Part shown: in pieces, positions 16,569-25,646 of the stretch | Layout: the number at the start of each line of letters is the position of its first letter | Numbering within the stretch: the stretch's first letter is position 1 | Assembly: GCA_900318375.1 (NCBI GenBank) | Contig: ONKG01000026.1 | Location: forward strand, 23,882 to 87,881 | Reading direction: 5' to 3' | From: an uncultured Lachnospiraceae bacterium | GTDB lineage: Bacteria > Bacillota > Clostridia > Lachnospirales > Lachnospiraceae | Length of the DNA: 64,000 bases | Made by a program: the position numbers and the translations under genes | The notes under the pieces: generated by a model | The model's database searches: none | Told to the model about the DNA's origin: nothing | The model's input: only the letters and a program-made list of their open reading frames with translations

Positions 16569-17951
16569 TTAAAACACGCCGGTCCTCTTCACCTTCCTCT
16601 TCACATAATACAGGCAGACCAGGCCCATGATGATCTGCAGGGTGGAGGAGAAGGGCGTCGCCAGCCCGATCTCGAAGAGGGAGACAGGCACCCGCTTACT
16701 CATGAGGAAGGACACCGGCACACGGACGCAGAAGGCACTGATGATACCCTGGGCCATGACAAAACGGGTCATGCCGATGCCGTTGAAGAAGCCGATGAAA
16801 CAGAAGAAGATGGGGGTCAGCATACAGTCAATGGCATAAGCCTTGAGGTAGTCCGCGCCTGCAGCAGCGACATCCATATCCTTGGCGAACAGGAGCGCCA
16901 GCTCCGTGCCGTGGAAAAAGGACAAATAGAACATACCGATACCGACCGCCAGGGAAAGCAGGATTCCGTAGCGCAGAGCTTTTTCCGCGCGGTCAAAGCG
17001 GCCGGCGCCTGCGTTCTGGGCGACAAAGGCGGACATAGACTGCATGAAGGCAGAGGGCACCAGCATGATAAAGGCGCAGACCTTCTCCGCGACACCGATT
17101 CCCGCGGAAGGGACGACGCCGAGGGCATTGACGATTGCCTGAATGATCAGAAAAGAGATGCCGACCAGAAGATCCTGGGTCGCAATGGGCAGGCCCAGCC
17201 GGGTGATGCGGGCGATGATGTCACCCTGAAAGCGGATCTGTTCCTTTGCCAGCGTAAAGGGCATCTCGTTTCTGCGCATACGCCGCCGCATAAGGAAGAA
17301 GGAGATCACCACGCTGATTGCCTGGGCGCCGACCGTCGCGATGGCGGCGCCTATGGTTCCCATATGGAAACCCGCGACAAGCAGGAGGTCTCCCGCGATA
17401 TTGCAGACACAGGCGATGGCCACTGTGATCAGGGGTGTTATAGAGTCCCCGATCCCGCGGAAAATACTGCCGATCAGGTTGTAGGCGATAATGACCAGCA
17501 TACCTGCTCCGCAGATCCGCACATAGGCGGTGGTAAGTTCAAATGCCTCCGCCGGCGCATGCATGATCCCGGCGATCACACCTGCTCCGGGCACTAAGAG
17601 CACCGTAAATACCAGACCAATGACGGCAAACAGCACAATACAGGCGCCGATGGTCTCCCCGCCCTTTTGGGCCTGTCCGCGTCCGATCTGCTGTCCCAGC
17701 AGAATCGTGGCACCCATGGCAAAGCTCGCCACAAGATTGGTCAGTGTTATCATGATCTGCGATCCTGTCGTGACCGCCGAGACATGGGCCGAGACGCTCG
17801 CCGCATCTGTAAACTGTCCGACGATCATCAGATCGACCGCGCCGTACATGGCCTGCAGAAACAAGGCCGCCAGAACCGGCAGCGCAAACCGCACCAGCGG
17901 CAGCAGTATTTTTCCTTCTGTAAATGTTTTTACCTGTGCTCTGTGTTCCAT
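16569..17951 (-). CDS. MATE-family multidrug/Na+ antiporter
   Basis: 460 residues, twelve predicted membrane helices in two homologous halves, beginning GKILLPLVRFALPVLAALFLQAMYGAVD and containing the typical SVSAHVSAVTTGSQIM and FVAQNAGAGRFDRAEKAL. Exports cationic drugs or metabolites with an ion gradient; the substrate is unknown. A second, divergent MATE gene lies at 56396. The ribosome binding site is weak. The 183-base gap upstream shows no feature beyond AT-rich promoter-like sequence. Confidence 0.92.
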   Translation of the reverse strand: MEHRAQVKTFTEGKILLPLVRFALPVLAALFLQAMYGAVDLMIVGQFTDAASVSAHVSAVTTGSQIMITLTNLVASFAMGATILLGQQIGRGQAQKGGETIGACIVLFAVIGLVFTVLLVPGAGVIAGIMHAPAEAFELTTAYVRICGAGMLVIIAYNLIGSIFRGIGDSITPLITVAIACVCNIAGDLLLVAGFHMGTIGAAIATVGAQAISVVISFFLMRRRMRRNEMPFTLAKEQIRFQGDIIARITRLGLPIATQDLLVGISFLIIQAIVNALGVVPSAGIGVAEKVCAFIMLVPSAFMQSMSAFVAQNAGAGRFDRAEKALRYGILLSLAVGIGMFYLSFFHGTELALLFAKDMDVAAAGADYLKAYAIDCMLTPIFFCFIGFFNGIGMTRFVMAQGIISAFCVRVPVSFLMSKRVPVSLFEIGLATPFSSTLQIIMGLVCLYYVKRKVKRTGVF

Positions 17952-18134
17952 TGTCCGTCTTAACTTCTTTATTCGTCTGTTTAGTCTTCTGTCTCAATTA
18001 TTATGTATTATTTTTTTCTGAAAAACACTCACTGATAATATCTCGTCTTAAGAAAAACTGCGCAGCAGTATAAACACTTTCTGCCGCGTTTTCGAAAGAA
18101 CCTCGTACAAAATCCGATAAAATTGACCGGCAGA

Positions 18135-19364
18135 TCAAAGGATATCCGAGCGCTGCAGGATCCGCGGGTCATCCGTGTGGATCGGGCACACCTTGCGGTC
18201 ATCCCCGATATTGGTGACCGGAAGACTGGAAGCCCTGAAAAGGCCGGAGTCAAAATACCGGTCATCCGCGCAGAGCATCATGCCGCAGATATAGTCTTCG
18301 AAGGGCCTTCCCTCCCAGACCGTCGCATATTTTCTCTGACGGATAAAAGGCTGCAGGATCATATCCCGCACATCCCCCTTTTCCCACAGTTCCTTCCAGG
18401 TCCTGTCATCTGTCAGAGGGCCCGCGTACACTTTCTCGCTCTTCCCCAGCCGGTGGTGCTTGAGGATAAAGCCGTCCTTGTCAGAGCGGGCCTTCTTCCA
18501 TATCTCCTCCCCTTCTTTGTACAGAAAAGTCGGTATGGCATGGCTGCGCAGGAAAGCGGTCTCCTCCGCCGTCAGACACCTGTCCGTAAAAGCATCCTGA
18601 AACCACAGATTCATAAAGCGCTTGTCATGGACGATCAGGATCGTCCTGAAATCATTGTAGATCCCCGCCCTGATCATGGCCTCGATGGTCGTCATCGAAA
18701 AAGAAAGAATGTCCTTCTGATTCAGGGCGCCGATCACAAAGCCCTTTTTCCAGCGGTCTGTATTTTTTTCCACCTCGTCGGCTTCAAAAATCTCCACTGT
18801 CTTTCCGCAGGCCTCGTAAAAAGGCTTGTAGAGCGCGATCTCACTGGTCTTGTCGGCGCTTTTGAGCACGTATATTTCCTTCCTGCCCTCCGTGATCTGC
18901 AGCATGTACTCCATACTCTCATTAAAAGAAGAGCAAAGCGAAAGAGGCTCTCCCTCTTCCTGTGTCTGCCTGACCTTCTGCAGAAACTTTTCCGCCGCAC
19001 AGTCCGAGAAATAGGACATGAAAATACCGTGGCCGAAAAAGCGGCTGGTAATCTCGCAAAGGAGCAGACTGCCCTGCTCGGACACAATATAATCCGGCCT
19101 GTAGGTCCCCGCCCGGAAAGGACAGCGGCTCTGCATTTCCAGGATTTCCATCTCCTTTTCGGAAAGGGGCATGTACTGCGGTACAAACTCCCTGTAATGG
19201 CGAGCCATATACACAATGCATTTATATAAAATCTGATGGAGACGGCGCAGTTCATCTCTGCGCGCGGAGGTGATCGCCAGCGGTCTGTCGTGGTACCAGC
19301 GGCCGTAATATGCCTCCCTGTCCCCGTGAAGACGGGAAAACAAGGCCTTGTAATCTCGTGTCAT
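18135..19364 (-). CDS. ATP-grasp-like protein, last gene of the glycan-modification operon
   Basis: 409 residues. The C-terminal third has features of circularly permuted ATP-grasp enzymes of the glutathionylspermidine-synthase type: GFILKHHRLGKSEKVYAG (nucleotide-binding lysine and loop) and DMILQPFI. The middle contains YRPDYIVSEQGSLLLCEI. Such enzymes join a carboxylate to an amine. I start at 19364, after GGGGAAGAAAGA; an open extension to 19490 overlaps the previous gene and is unlikely. It follows the radical SAM gene by 122 bases and ends the six-gene run. The substrate is unknown. Confidence 0.62.
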   Translation of the reverse strand: MTRDYKALFSRLHGDREAYYGRWYHDRPLAITSARRDELRRLHQILYKCIVYMARHYREFVPQYMPLSEKEMEILEMQSRCPFRAGTYRPDYIVSEQGSLLLCEITSRFFGHGIFMSYFSDCAAEKFLQKVRQTQEEGEPLSLCSSFNESMEYMLQITEGRKEIYVLKSADKTSEIALYKPFYEACGKTVEIFEADEVEKNTDRWKKGFVIGALNQKDILSFSMTTIEAMIRAGIYNDFRTILIVHDKRFMNLWFQDAFTDRCLTAEETAFLRSHAIPTFLYKEGEEIWKKARSDKDGFILKHHRLGKSEKVYAGPLTDDRTWKELWEKGDVRDMILQPFIRQRKYATVWEGRPFEDYICGMMLCADDRYFDSGLFRASSLPVTNIGDDRKVCPIHTDDPRILQRSDIL

Positions 19365-19486
19365 TCTTTCTTCCCCGTATTGATTCTGCATCACGTAAGG
19401 CCTGTGACTTCCGCCGCAGGATACGAACACAAAAAGAAACCCGCTTTCTCTTGCCGTTTTTGTCTTCGAAAAACCGTTTTCGAAAA

Positions 19487-20845
19487 TCACTCCTGGCTTT
19501 TAAAGAGTTTCGACTGGTAGCCCAGACACTGGAAGCCGTTCTCATTGATGAGAGGGATCATGTCGTTTCCGATGTGCAGCTGTTTTCTCACCCAGTAGCA
19601 GATACTGGTTGACATGCCGATCTGCTTTGTGTAATCCATCATTTTCCGGATGTTGTCGATACTCAGAGCCCGGTCCGGCGCCGTGCGGCCGCGCTGCTTT
19701 TTGTGGTCGGCATTTTCCGGCATGATGTAGTCCTCGTAGAGGGCACGCTCCAGATCCTTGTCAAAATATCCCAGGACCTGTCCCAGCATGGCCAGGTTCT
19801 CCATGCAGGCCGTGAGGAATTCCGGCTTGTAATTGATGATCCCTTCCGCCCTCAGCATGTCAAAAAAGCTGCGGATATGTTCCGGCGTCAGATAAGGTGT
19901 GAAAATCGGCTGGACCAGGGCGGCCTCCGCGGGGATTCCGTTTTCGCGGCAGAGACGGACCGCCTTCAGGCGCTCTTGGATGGGCGCGGCATAGGGTTCC
20001 AGAATGTCACGGAAGGCATCCGGCATGATCGAGACGGAGACGTTGTACTGCATTTTACCCTTGAGCTGCCGGAAGAGATCCAGGATCGTCTCTCCCTCGT
20101 ATTCACAGAGCAGGTGCCTGGCGCCGGCCTTGGAAGCGACGAAAAGCCTGGCGTTGGAATCAGGATATTCCTCATAATGACGGATGAATTCCTTCAGGAT
20201 CCTGTGGGCAATACCGGTCCGCAGAGTGGGCTCCTGCAGGGCCTCTGTCTTGGGAGAATAATAGTAGTAATGATTCCAGTTCTTGCCGCGGCTGATCTGT
20301 GTGATTTTGCGCTCGATGTCTTTTTTTCCGGCAGGGTTCTCTTCGATGCAGCGCGCCAGTTCTTTCAGCAGCTCATCCTTACTGCGCAGGTCCTCCGCAG
20401 TAATCTCCCGGGTCGGCGTACCGTTCATCTCTTTGAGAAGCCGGCGCACATAGAGGTGATAATTTTCATAGGCGATCAGCTGCTGCTCGTGGACACCGTC
20501 TGTCACCAGGCAGTACTGACAGCCCACGTTGCAGCCCTTTACGGGATTGATCTCGAAAGTCAGCGTGGGGCAGCGGCCGGTGTAGTTGTGGATCTCGGTG
20601 TCCACTTCTTCCGGAACGACATGCTCCAGCACCAGCTTCTGTACCGGAATTACTGTGTGATTTTTCCACCGCTCCATGAAGATGCGGGAACCCGCCTCCA
20701 GTCTGGCATAAGTCTCTTCCGACGCATGCACGGTCACGCCCAGGTTCTCCAGATATGCCCGATCCACGATAACCGGCGAAAAGCCTTTCAGAGAATAAAT
20801 GTCGGTATCGTGCTGATAAAAATTCTCAAATGCCATTTCTTTCAT
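19487..20845 (-). CDS. Radical SAM protein (spore-photoproduct-lyase-like)
   Basis: 452 residues. The iron-sulfur motif is CNVGCQYC (CX3CX2C) near residue 104, preceded by LTFEINPVKG, as in the SPL-like branch. Long charged helices between residues 120 and 200 are not typical of the core barrel. Family members do radical chemistry on nucleic acids, sugars or peptides. Here, placed between WbqC-like and ATP-grasp-like genes, it may modify a sugar or amino-acid-like substituent (inference). AAGGAGG precedes the start. It is 24 bases after the WbqC-like gene. Confidence 0.78.
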   Translation of the reverse strand: MKEMAFENFYQHDTDIYSLKGFSPVIVDRAYLENLGVTVHASEETYARLEAGSRIFMERWKNHTVIPVQKLVLEHVVPEEVDTEIHNYTGRCPTLTFEINPVKGCNVGCQYCLVTDGVHEQQLIAYENYHLYVRRLLKEMNGTPTREITAEDLRSKDELLKELARCIEENPAGKKDIERKITQISRGKNWNHYYYYSPKTEALQEPTLRTGIAHRILKEFIRHYEEYPDSNARLFVASKAGARHLLCEYEGETILDLFRQLKGKMQYNVSVSIMPDAFRDILEPYAAPIQERLKAVRLCRENGIPAEAALVQPIFTPYLTPEHIRSFFDMLRAEGIINYKPEFLTACMENLAMLGQVLGYFDKDLERALYEDYIMPENADHKKQRGRTAPDRALSIDNIRKMMDYTKQIGMSTSICYWVRKQLHIGNDMIPLINENGFQCLGYQSKLFKSQE

Positions 20846-20869
20846 GGCTCTCCGTCCTCCTTCTTTTCG

Positions 20870-21577
20870 TCATGCCTGCGGTTCCGTGATCAGCGAAAAC
20901 CGGTCCAGCATACTGATGATCTCCTCTCTGGAATTGAACATGATCACATCCAGAATAGAAAGATTGGGTACAAATGTCTGTCCGGACTGCCTGTAGGTGA
21001 TTTGATCCGCCTTCAGGAACTGAAGGGTGATCCCCCGTTCCCGAAACTCCGCAAAATCATACAGGGCAGTGCCTCCGATGAGATTGATATAAGTGTCCGC
21101 CCCTGTCCTGCGGCACAAGTCGTAGATCCTGTATTCGCGTCTGTATCTGCTGTTTTCCGGGTAATCCGAGGTCCTTCCGATCGGAGTAGTGATCCCCAGA
21201 TATGCGCAGATCGTCCTGATGGAGTGGAGCAGATATTCAGACAGCACCGTCTCTTCACAGTCCAGAATATCCTCCGCCAGACGAAGCCCTTCTTCATAAT
21301 AGGGCGCCTTGTGATAGGCATCGTACAGAAGATTCAGCTTCTTTCTGCGGTTGATCTGCGACATATACATCTCATTGCACATCTGCAGACTGCCGGTATT
21401 CTTTTTCTCTACACAAAACCAGACCGGTCTGCCGCGGACCAGTATCCTGTTGCGGCTGATCCAGCCCCCTTTGCGGTACTGGTAATCATCTCCGATCAGA
21501 AAAAGATCCGCCGCATGGATCAGCTGCCAGTAACCGATATAGGGCAGAAAATATGGCTGATTAACTGCCAGAATCAT
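20870..21577 (-). CDS. WbqC-family protein
   Basis: 235 residues with the family signature at the N-terminus, NQPYFLPYIGYWQLIHAADLF followed by DDYQYRKGGWISRNRI, and the later GGTALYDFAEFRERGI. WbqC-like proteins occur in O-antigen and other glycan clusters and are thought to add a non-sugar group, but no reaction is firmly established to my knowledge. GGAGGAG lies before the ATG. The 41-base gap from the aminotransferase gene supports one operon. Confidence 0.85.
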   Translation of the reverse strand: MILAVNQPYFLPYIGYWQLIHAADLFLIGDDYQYRKGGWISRNRILVRGRPVWFCVEKKNTGSLQMCNEMYMSQINRRKKLNLLYDAYHKAPYYEEGLRLAEDILDCEETVLSEYLLHSIRTICAYLGITTPIGRTSDYPENSRYRREYRIYDLCRRTGADTYINLIGGTALYDFAEFRERGITLQFLKADQITYRQSGQTFVPNLSILDVIMFNSREEIISMLDRFSLITEPQA

Positions 21578-21618
21578 AGTATGTCTCCTCCGCGGCGCAC
21601 ATGCTCCGCCACGTATTA

Positions 21619-22737
21619 TTAACCCTTCAGAAGGACACTGCAGACCCGGTCCACATCCTCCGCAGTCATCTCTGAATACAGGGGAAGTGTGAGCACCTGC
21701 TCCGCCGCCAGCCGGGCTGTCGGCGTTTCATACCGCCCGATAAAAGAGCCGTTGTCCGCCGCTGTCCGGTAACATTCAAAATCACTTGTGAGCGGATAAA
21801 AATACTTTCTCGCGAAAATACCCTGCTCCGCCAGCCTGGCAAAAGCCTCATCTCTTGTGAACCGATACTTTTCGAAGAGGACCGGAAAATAAGAGTAATT
21901 GGGCTCCACGTCTTTTCGCGGGGTCGGAAAGCGCAGTCCTTCCGCCCCCTGCAGATGTTCCCGATAGCGGTCCGCGGCCGCTCTGCGCCCTGCGATCTCC
22001 TCGTCAATATGGCGGAGATTGCAGATGCCCATGGCCGCCTGAAACTCACTCATCTTGGCGTTTCCGCCCACGGCAGCAATCGTCTCTTCATCGCGGATCC
22101 CGTAGTTTTTGAGATCGTCCAGCGCCTGGGCAAAGGCCTGGTCCGCAAAACAGGCAGCCCCGCCCTCGACAGTGTGAAAAACCTTGGTGGCGTGAAAGCT
22201 GAAAATCGAGACATCCCCGAAACAGGCGGCCGATTTCCCTCCGCAGCGGACGCCGAAGGCATGTGCCGCGTCATAGATGACCTTCAGATTATGCCGCTTC
22301 GCGATCCTGTCAATTTCTTCCACGCCGCATATATTTCCATAGACATGGACCGGGAGAATGGCAGCCGTTTTTTCACTGATCAGAGACTCTATCAGGGAAG
22401 TGTCCATGGTCAGGTCCTCCCGGCGGATGTCGCAGAAGACCGGGACCAGTCCGTTTCTCACGATCGCATGTGTCGTGGATGCAAAAGTGAAGGGCGTCGT
22501 GATCACCTCGCTTCCCGCCGGAAATCCGAATGCCCGGATGGATTCCTCGAGAGCCAGATGCCCGTTTGTAAAAAGTGTCAGATGCGGAACCTCCAGCCGG
22601 GTCTCCAACTGCTGACGGAAGAGTTCATGCTTTACTCCCATGTTGGTGAGCCGGCGATTGTCCCACAAATCCCGTATTTCCCTACAGTATTCTTCAAAGG
22701 ACGGCATGGAGGATCTTGTGACATTCATTTTTTTCAT
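21619..22737 (-). CDS. DegT/DnrJ/EryC1/StrS sugar aminotransferase
   Basis: 372 residues, PLP-dependent, expected to put an amino group on a nucleotide keto-sugar. Visible landmarks: TNGHLALE, TPFTFASTTHAI, Asp156 in YDAAHAFG and the PLP lysine, Lys185, in FSFHATKVFHTVEGG. It is a different subfamily from the RffA-like enzyme at 39312. Products could be a 3- or 4-amino sugar. Neighbours (glycosyltransferase, flippase, WbqC) agree with surface-glycan synthesis. Confidence 0.9.
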   Translation of the reverse strand: MKKMNVTRSSMPSFEEYCREIRDLWDNRRLTNMGVKHELFRQQLETRLEVPHLTLFTNGHLALEESIRAFGFPAGSEVITTPFTFASTTHAIVRNGLVPVFCDIRREDLTMDTSLIESLISEKTAAILPVHVYGNICGVEEIDRIAKRHNLKVIYDAAHAFGVRCGGKSAACFGDVSIFSFHATKVFHTVEGGAACFADQAFAQALDDLKNYGIRDEETIAAVGGNAKMSEFQAAMGICNLRHIDEEIAGRRAAADRYREHLQGAEGLRFPTPRKDVEPNYSYFPVLFEKYRFTRDEAFARLAEQGIFARKYFYPLTSDFECYRTAADNGSFIGRYETPTARLAAEQVLTLPLYSEMTAEDVDRVCSVLLKG

Positions 22738-22821
22738 TCTCGTATCCCCATTTCCTTTTTTAAAACCATTATAAAAAATATACTCCTGTGCAGAAAGGCT
22801 TGTTTCTCGCTTCGCGGGGTT

Positions 22822-24276
22822 TTACCCCCTGCGCAGAAAAGCTTTCGCCGCAGACAGCAGATAGCGGAAGGCCTCCAGCCTGCAGAGAGCGGAGCCTGCA
22901 ATATAGATCACCGCCCCGAACAGGATCTGCAGCATCAGTGTGGCGAAATCTCCCAGCCCCAGACGCGGCAGCAGCCGGATACAGAGACTCATGAAAACCG
23001 CCATGGCGATTCCCGGCAGAATATCCGAGACCTGGTCAAAATAACCGTATCCGAGCAGCTCTTTGTTGGGCATGCTGTTGATGATCTGTCCGACAAGGCT
23101 CATACCCAGAACGCTCCAGGCCAGTGCCATCACACTGATCCGGATGGTGATCAGAATTACCAGAACACCGATGACTTTTTTTATTATTTCCAGCTTGAGG
23201 AAGAGGTCGCTTCTGCCCATGGCTTTGATCGCATTCAGGTTTGCCGTATGGATCGGATAGAACATAAAAGCAATGCAGTAAATAGCCAGAAAAGGAACGC
23301 ACGGCAGCCATTTTTCTGTCAGGATCAGGCGCACCAGCGTCTGTGCGCAGACCGCGAGACCGATCATCAGGGGTGCCATGATAAAGGTGCTGGTCTGGAT
23401 CGCTCTGCGTGTCATATGCCTGACTCTTTTCCGGTCATCCTGTTCCCTGGACATAGTCGGAAACAAGACACTGTCAATCGAAGCATTGATATTCGTCACG
23501 ATCAGATTGGGGAACTGCTGTCCCCTGTTGAAAAATGCCAGGTCCTCTGAGGTATATATCTTGCCTATCAAAAGCGAACGAAGGCTGTGATAGCCTGTGT
23601 CCAAAAGGGAAGAAGCCAGCAGCTTCCATCCATAGGAAAAGAGTCCCCGCAGCCGCTCCGGGGAGAAAATCCGCTGAGGCCGCCACCGCACTGTGAGCCA
23701 CAGGATCAAAGTATCGACAGCTGTGTTGAACAGATGCTGGGCGACCAGCGACCAGACGCCGAAGCCCCTGTAGGCCATCCAGATTCCAATCATCCCGGCG
23801 CCGACGGTCCCGCCCAGAGTGGCAAAGAAAAACTTTCGGAACAGCAGATTTCTGGAGACATAGGCCTGCTGGACATTTTTGACACCGGAAATGACCAGCG
23901 TCAGACTCAGGACCCGTACGACCGATGTCAGTTCAGGCATGCCGTAAAATGCTGCGATCAGCGGCGCCGCCGCAAACATGAGAGCGTACAGGAGCAGGCA
24001 TGACGCTATATTAAAATAAAAGACCGACGAAAAATCCAGATTGTCCGCATCCTTTTTCTGGATCAGCGCGTTTCCCATTCCACTGTCCACAAAGACCTGC
24101 AGGATCGATGTAAACACCGTCACCAGCGCTATGGTCCCGTACAGAGAGGGCTGCAGAATACGGGCGAGGATGACAGAGACCGCGAAGGCCGTCCCCTGCG
24201 CCAGAATCCGTTCCGAAAAACGCCAAAGGAAACCGCTTGCAGCCTCCCGCCGGTCGTTCTTTCTCTTACTTTTCAT
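22822..24276 (-). CDS. Polysaccharide flippase (Wzx/TuaB-like, MOP superfamily)
   Basis: 484 residues, 12-14 predicted membrane helices, beginning with a Lys/Arg-rich stretch and SGFLWRFSERILAQGTAFAVSVILARIL, typical of lipopolysaccharide-biosynthesis-type flippases. It would move a lipid-linked oligosaccharide across the membrane. The start is uncertain: ATG at 24276 (overlapping the previous gene by 11 bases) or GTG at 24303. The overlap implies translational coupling to the glycosyltransferase. Confidence 0.9.
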   Translation of the reverse strand: MKSKRKNDRREAASGFLWRFSERILAQGTAFAVSVILARILQPSLYGTIALVTVFTSILQVFVDSGMGNALIQKKDADNLDFSSVFYFNIASCLLLYALMFAAAPLIAAFYGMPELTSVVRVLSLTLVISGVKNVQQAYVSRNLLFRKFFFATLGGTVGAGMIGIWMAYRGFGVWSLVAQHLFNTAVDTLILWLTVRWRPQRIFSPERLRGLFSYGWKLLASSLLDTGYHSLRSLLIGKIYTSEDLAFFNRGQQFPNLIVTNINASIDSVLFPTMSREQDDRKRVRHMTRRAIQTSTFIMAPLMIGLAVCAQTLVRLILTEKWLPCVPFLAIYCIAFMFYPIHTANLNAIKAMGRSDLFLKLEIIKKVIGVLVILITIRISVMALAWSVLGMSLVGQIINSMPNKELLGYGYFDQVSDILPGIAMAVFMSLCIRLLPRLGLGDFATLMLQILFGAVIYIAGSALCRLEAFRYLLSAAKAFLRRG

Positions 24277-25453
24277 ATATTTCCGGCCCTTTTTCTTTGA
24301 CACTGCGCACCCGGCTCTTTTTCAATTTCCCGCCGGTCGGCCTTTCCTTTCCCAGCTTCAGCACTGTCCTGGTCTTTCCGTCCGGTTTCAGCACTGTCCC
24401 GGTCTTTCTCGCCTTCAGCACTGTCCCGGTCTTTCTGTACGGCTTCAGCGCCTTCAGCACTGTCCTGGTCTTTCTGTCCGGCTTCAGCGCCTTCAGCACT
24501 GTCCTGGTCTTTCTGTCCGGCTTCAGCGCCTTCAGCACTGTCTTGATCTTTCTGTCCGGCTTCATCACGCTGAGGATTTCTCTGTACACAGGATTGGTAC
24601 ACAGCTCATGCACGGGAGCGTTTTCCAGCATAGCGGCGCCCGAAGTCGCCATAAACGGAAGAAGTCCTCTATGATAAACATGACCGGTAAATTGATCGAG
24701 AGCCGCCAGCATCCGGTAATTCATCCCGGCGTCCCGCTCCGCTTTCCGGGCATCCTGCTCCCTCCAGCTCTTCATGATGGATCCGGCACTGTCTTCCCTG
24801 TAAACACAGGTCTTTTCATTGATGAAGTGCGCATATCCCAGTGACGTCACGAACAGACGAAGGCGCAGATCATCGACAGGGCAGTGCGGAATACCTGCAG
24901 ACATGAGAGCATCATAGCACTCTGTGCGGAAAAAAAAGGATGCCGTGGGTATAAAGGTGAGACGGTGAAAATCGTGAAGGCAATAGTCTTCTTTGGCAGG
25001 ATCAAACTGCTGCGCATCTTTCCGGGAATAGGGAACGAAGGTCCTGCGGGTGCCCTTCCCGTCATTGCGGATCACCGCGTTGGTAAAACACAGCGTGCAG
25101 TCCGGGTGGGCCTCCATATAGTCGTACTGCTTTTGCAGTTTATGGGAATCCGTCCAGTAATCATCCCCCTCACAGATTGCGATATATCTGCCCCTGACCC
25201 GCGGCCGGATCTGTGTCTCCACAATGCTGATCCCCTTGGACCACTGGTTTTCGGTCTGGCAGACCGGCCGGATGATCTCCGGATATTCTGCCGCGTATGC
25301 CCGGATGATCGCCGCGGTTCCGTCCGCAGAGGCATCATCATGAACGATCACCTCGAAGTCAAAATCAGTCTTCTGACGGACCATTCCCTCCAGGGCTCTG
25401 CGAATGGTTTTTTCGTGATTATATGCCAGGCAGTATACACTCACCGCTACCAT
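24266..25453 (-). CDS. Family 2 glycosyltransferase with repetitive basic C-terminal tail
   Basis: 395 residues. Residues 1-240 form a GT-A fold: VSVYCLAYNHEKTI, HDDASADGT, CEGDDYWTDS (metal-binding acidic cluster) and PVDDLRLRL. From about residue 296 the protein becomes a tandem repeat of KALKPDRKTRTVL-type units (13 residues, plus shorter 9-10 residue versions), then a very basic end. The tail is strongly positive and could bind membrane phospholipid or anionic polymer (inference). GGAGGAG precedes the ATG. First gene of the operon running to 18135. Confidence 0.85.
   Translation of the reverse strand: MVAVSVYCLAYNHEKTIRRALEGMVRQKTDFDFEVIVHDDASADGTAAIIRAYAAEYPEIIRPVCQTENQWSKGISIVETQIRPRVRGRYIAICEGDDYWTDSHKLQKQYDYMEAHPDCTLCFTNAVIRNDGKGTRRTFVPYSRKDAQQFDPAKEDYCLHDFHRLTFIPTASFFFRTECYDALMSAGIPHCPVDDLRLRLFVTSLGYAHFINEKTCVYREDSAGSIMKSWREQDARKAERDAGMNYRMLAALDQFTGHVYHRGLLPFMATSGAAMLENAPVHELCTNPVYREILSVMKPDRKIKTVLKALKPDRKTRTVLKALKPDRKTRTVLKALKPYRKTGTVLKARKTGTVLKPDGKTRTVLKLGKERPTGGKLKKSRVRSVKEKGPEIYEK
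24362..24568. repeat. In-frame tandem repeat (39-bp units and shorter variants)
   Basis: Near-identical 39-bp units (CTGTCCTGGTCTTTCTGTCC plus GGCTTCAGCGCCTTCAGCA on the plus strand) follow one another from about 24420, with 27-30 bp derivatives before them. All unit lengths are multiples of three, so the glycosyltransferase reading frame is kept and copy number can change without frameshift. Confidence 0.9.
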
Positions 25454-25617
25454 ATTCCTGTCTCCTCCGCCGCTCTGCTCTTCCTTTTTACAGGTATTGC
25501 CTGTTCAAACGGCGATTACGGGCTTTTCCTTTTCGAAACGCAGCATATTCGAAAGACAGCATGCGCATTCCGCTTTGAAATCGCAGCCGCATAAATCACA
25601 TGCTGTAAATCCCACCC

Positions 25618-25646
25618 ATTATACTCGTAAAAATAGTTCGTTTCCA
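25618..25646 (-). promoter_or_regulatory. Probable promoter of the glycan-modification operon
   Basis: On the minus strand TGGAAA (25646-25641), 17-base spacer, TATAAT (25623-25618), about 165 bases before the glycosyltransferase start. The -35 matches four of six consensus bases. Confidence 0.5.

Noticed and set aside
24362-24568. CRISPR-like array of 39-bp repeats
   Set aside because: Repeats are directly adjacent without unique spacers, lie within a coding frame, and no cas genes are present.
24237-24844. Plus-strand frames with STVLVFLSGFSAF-type repeats
   Set aside because: They are the other-strand reading of the glycosyltransferase repeat tail.
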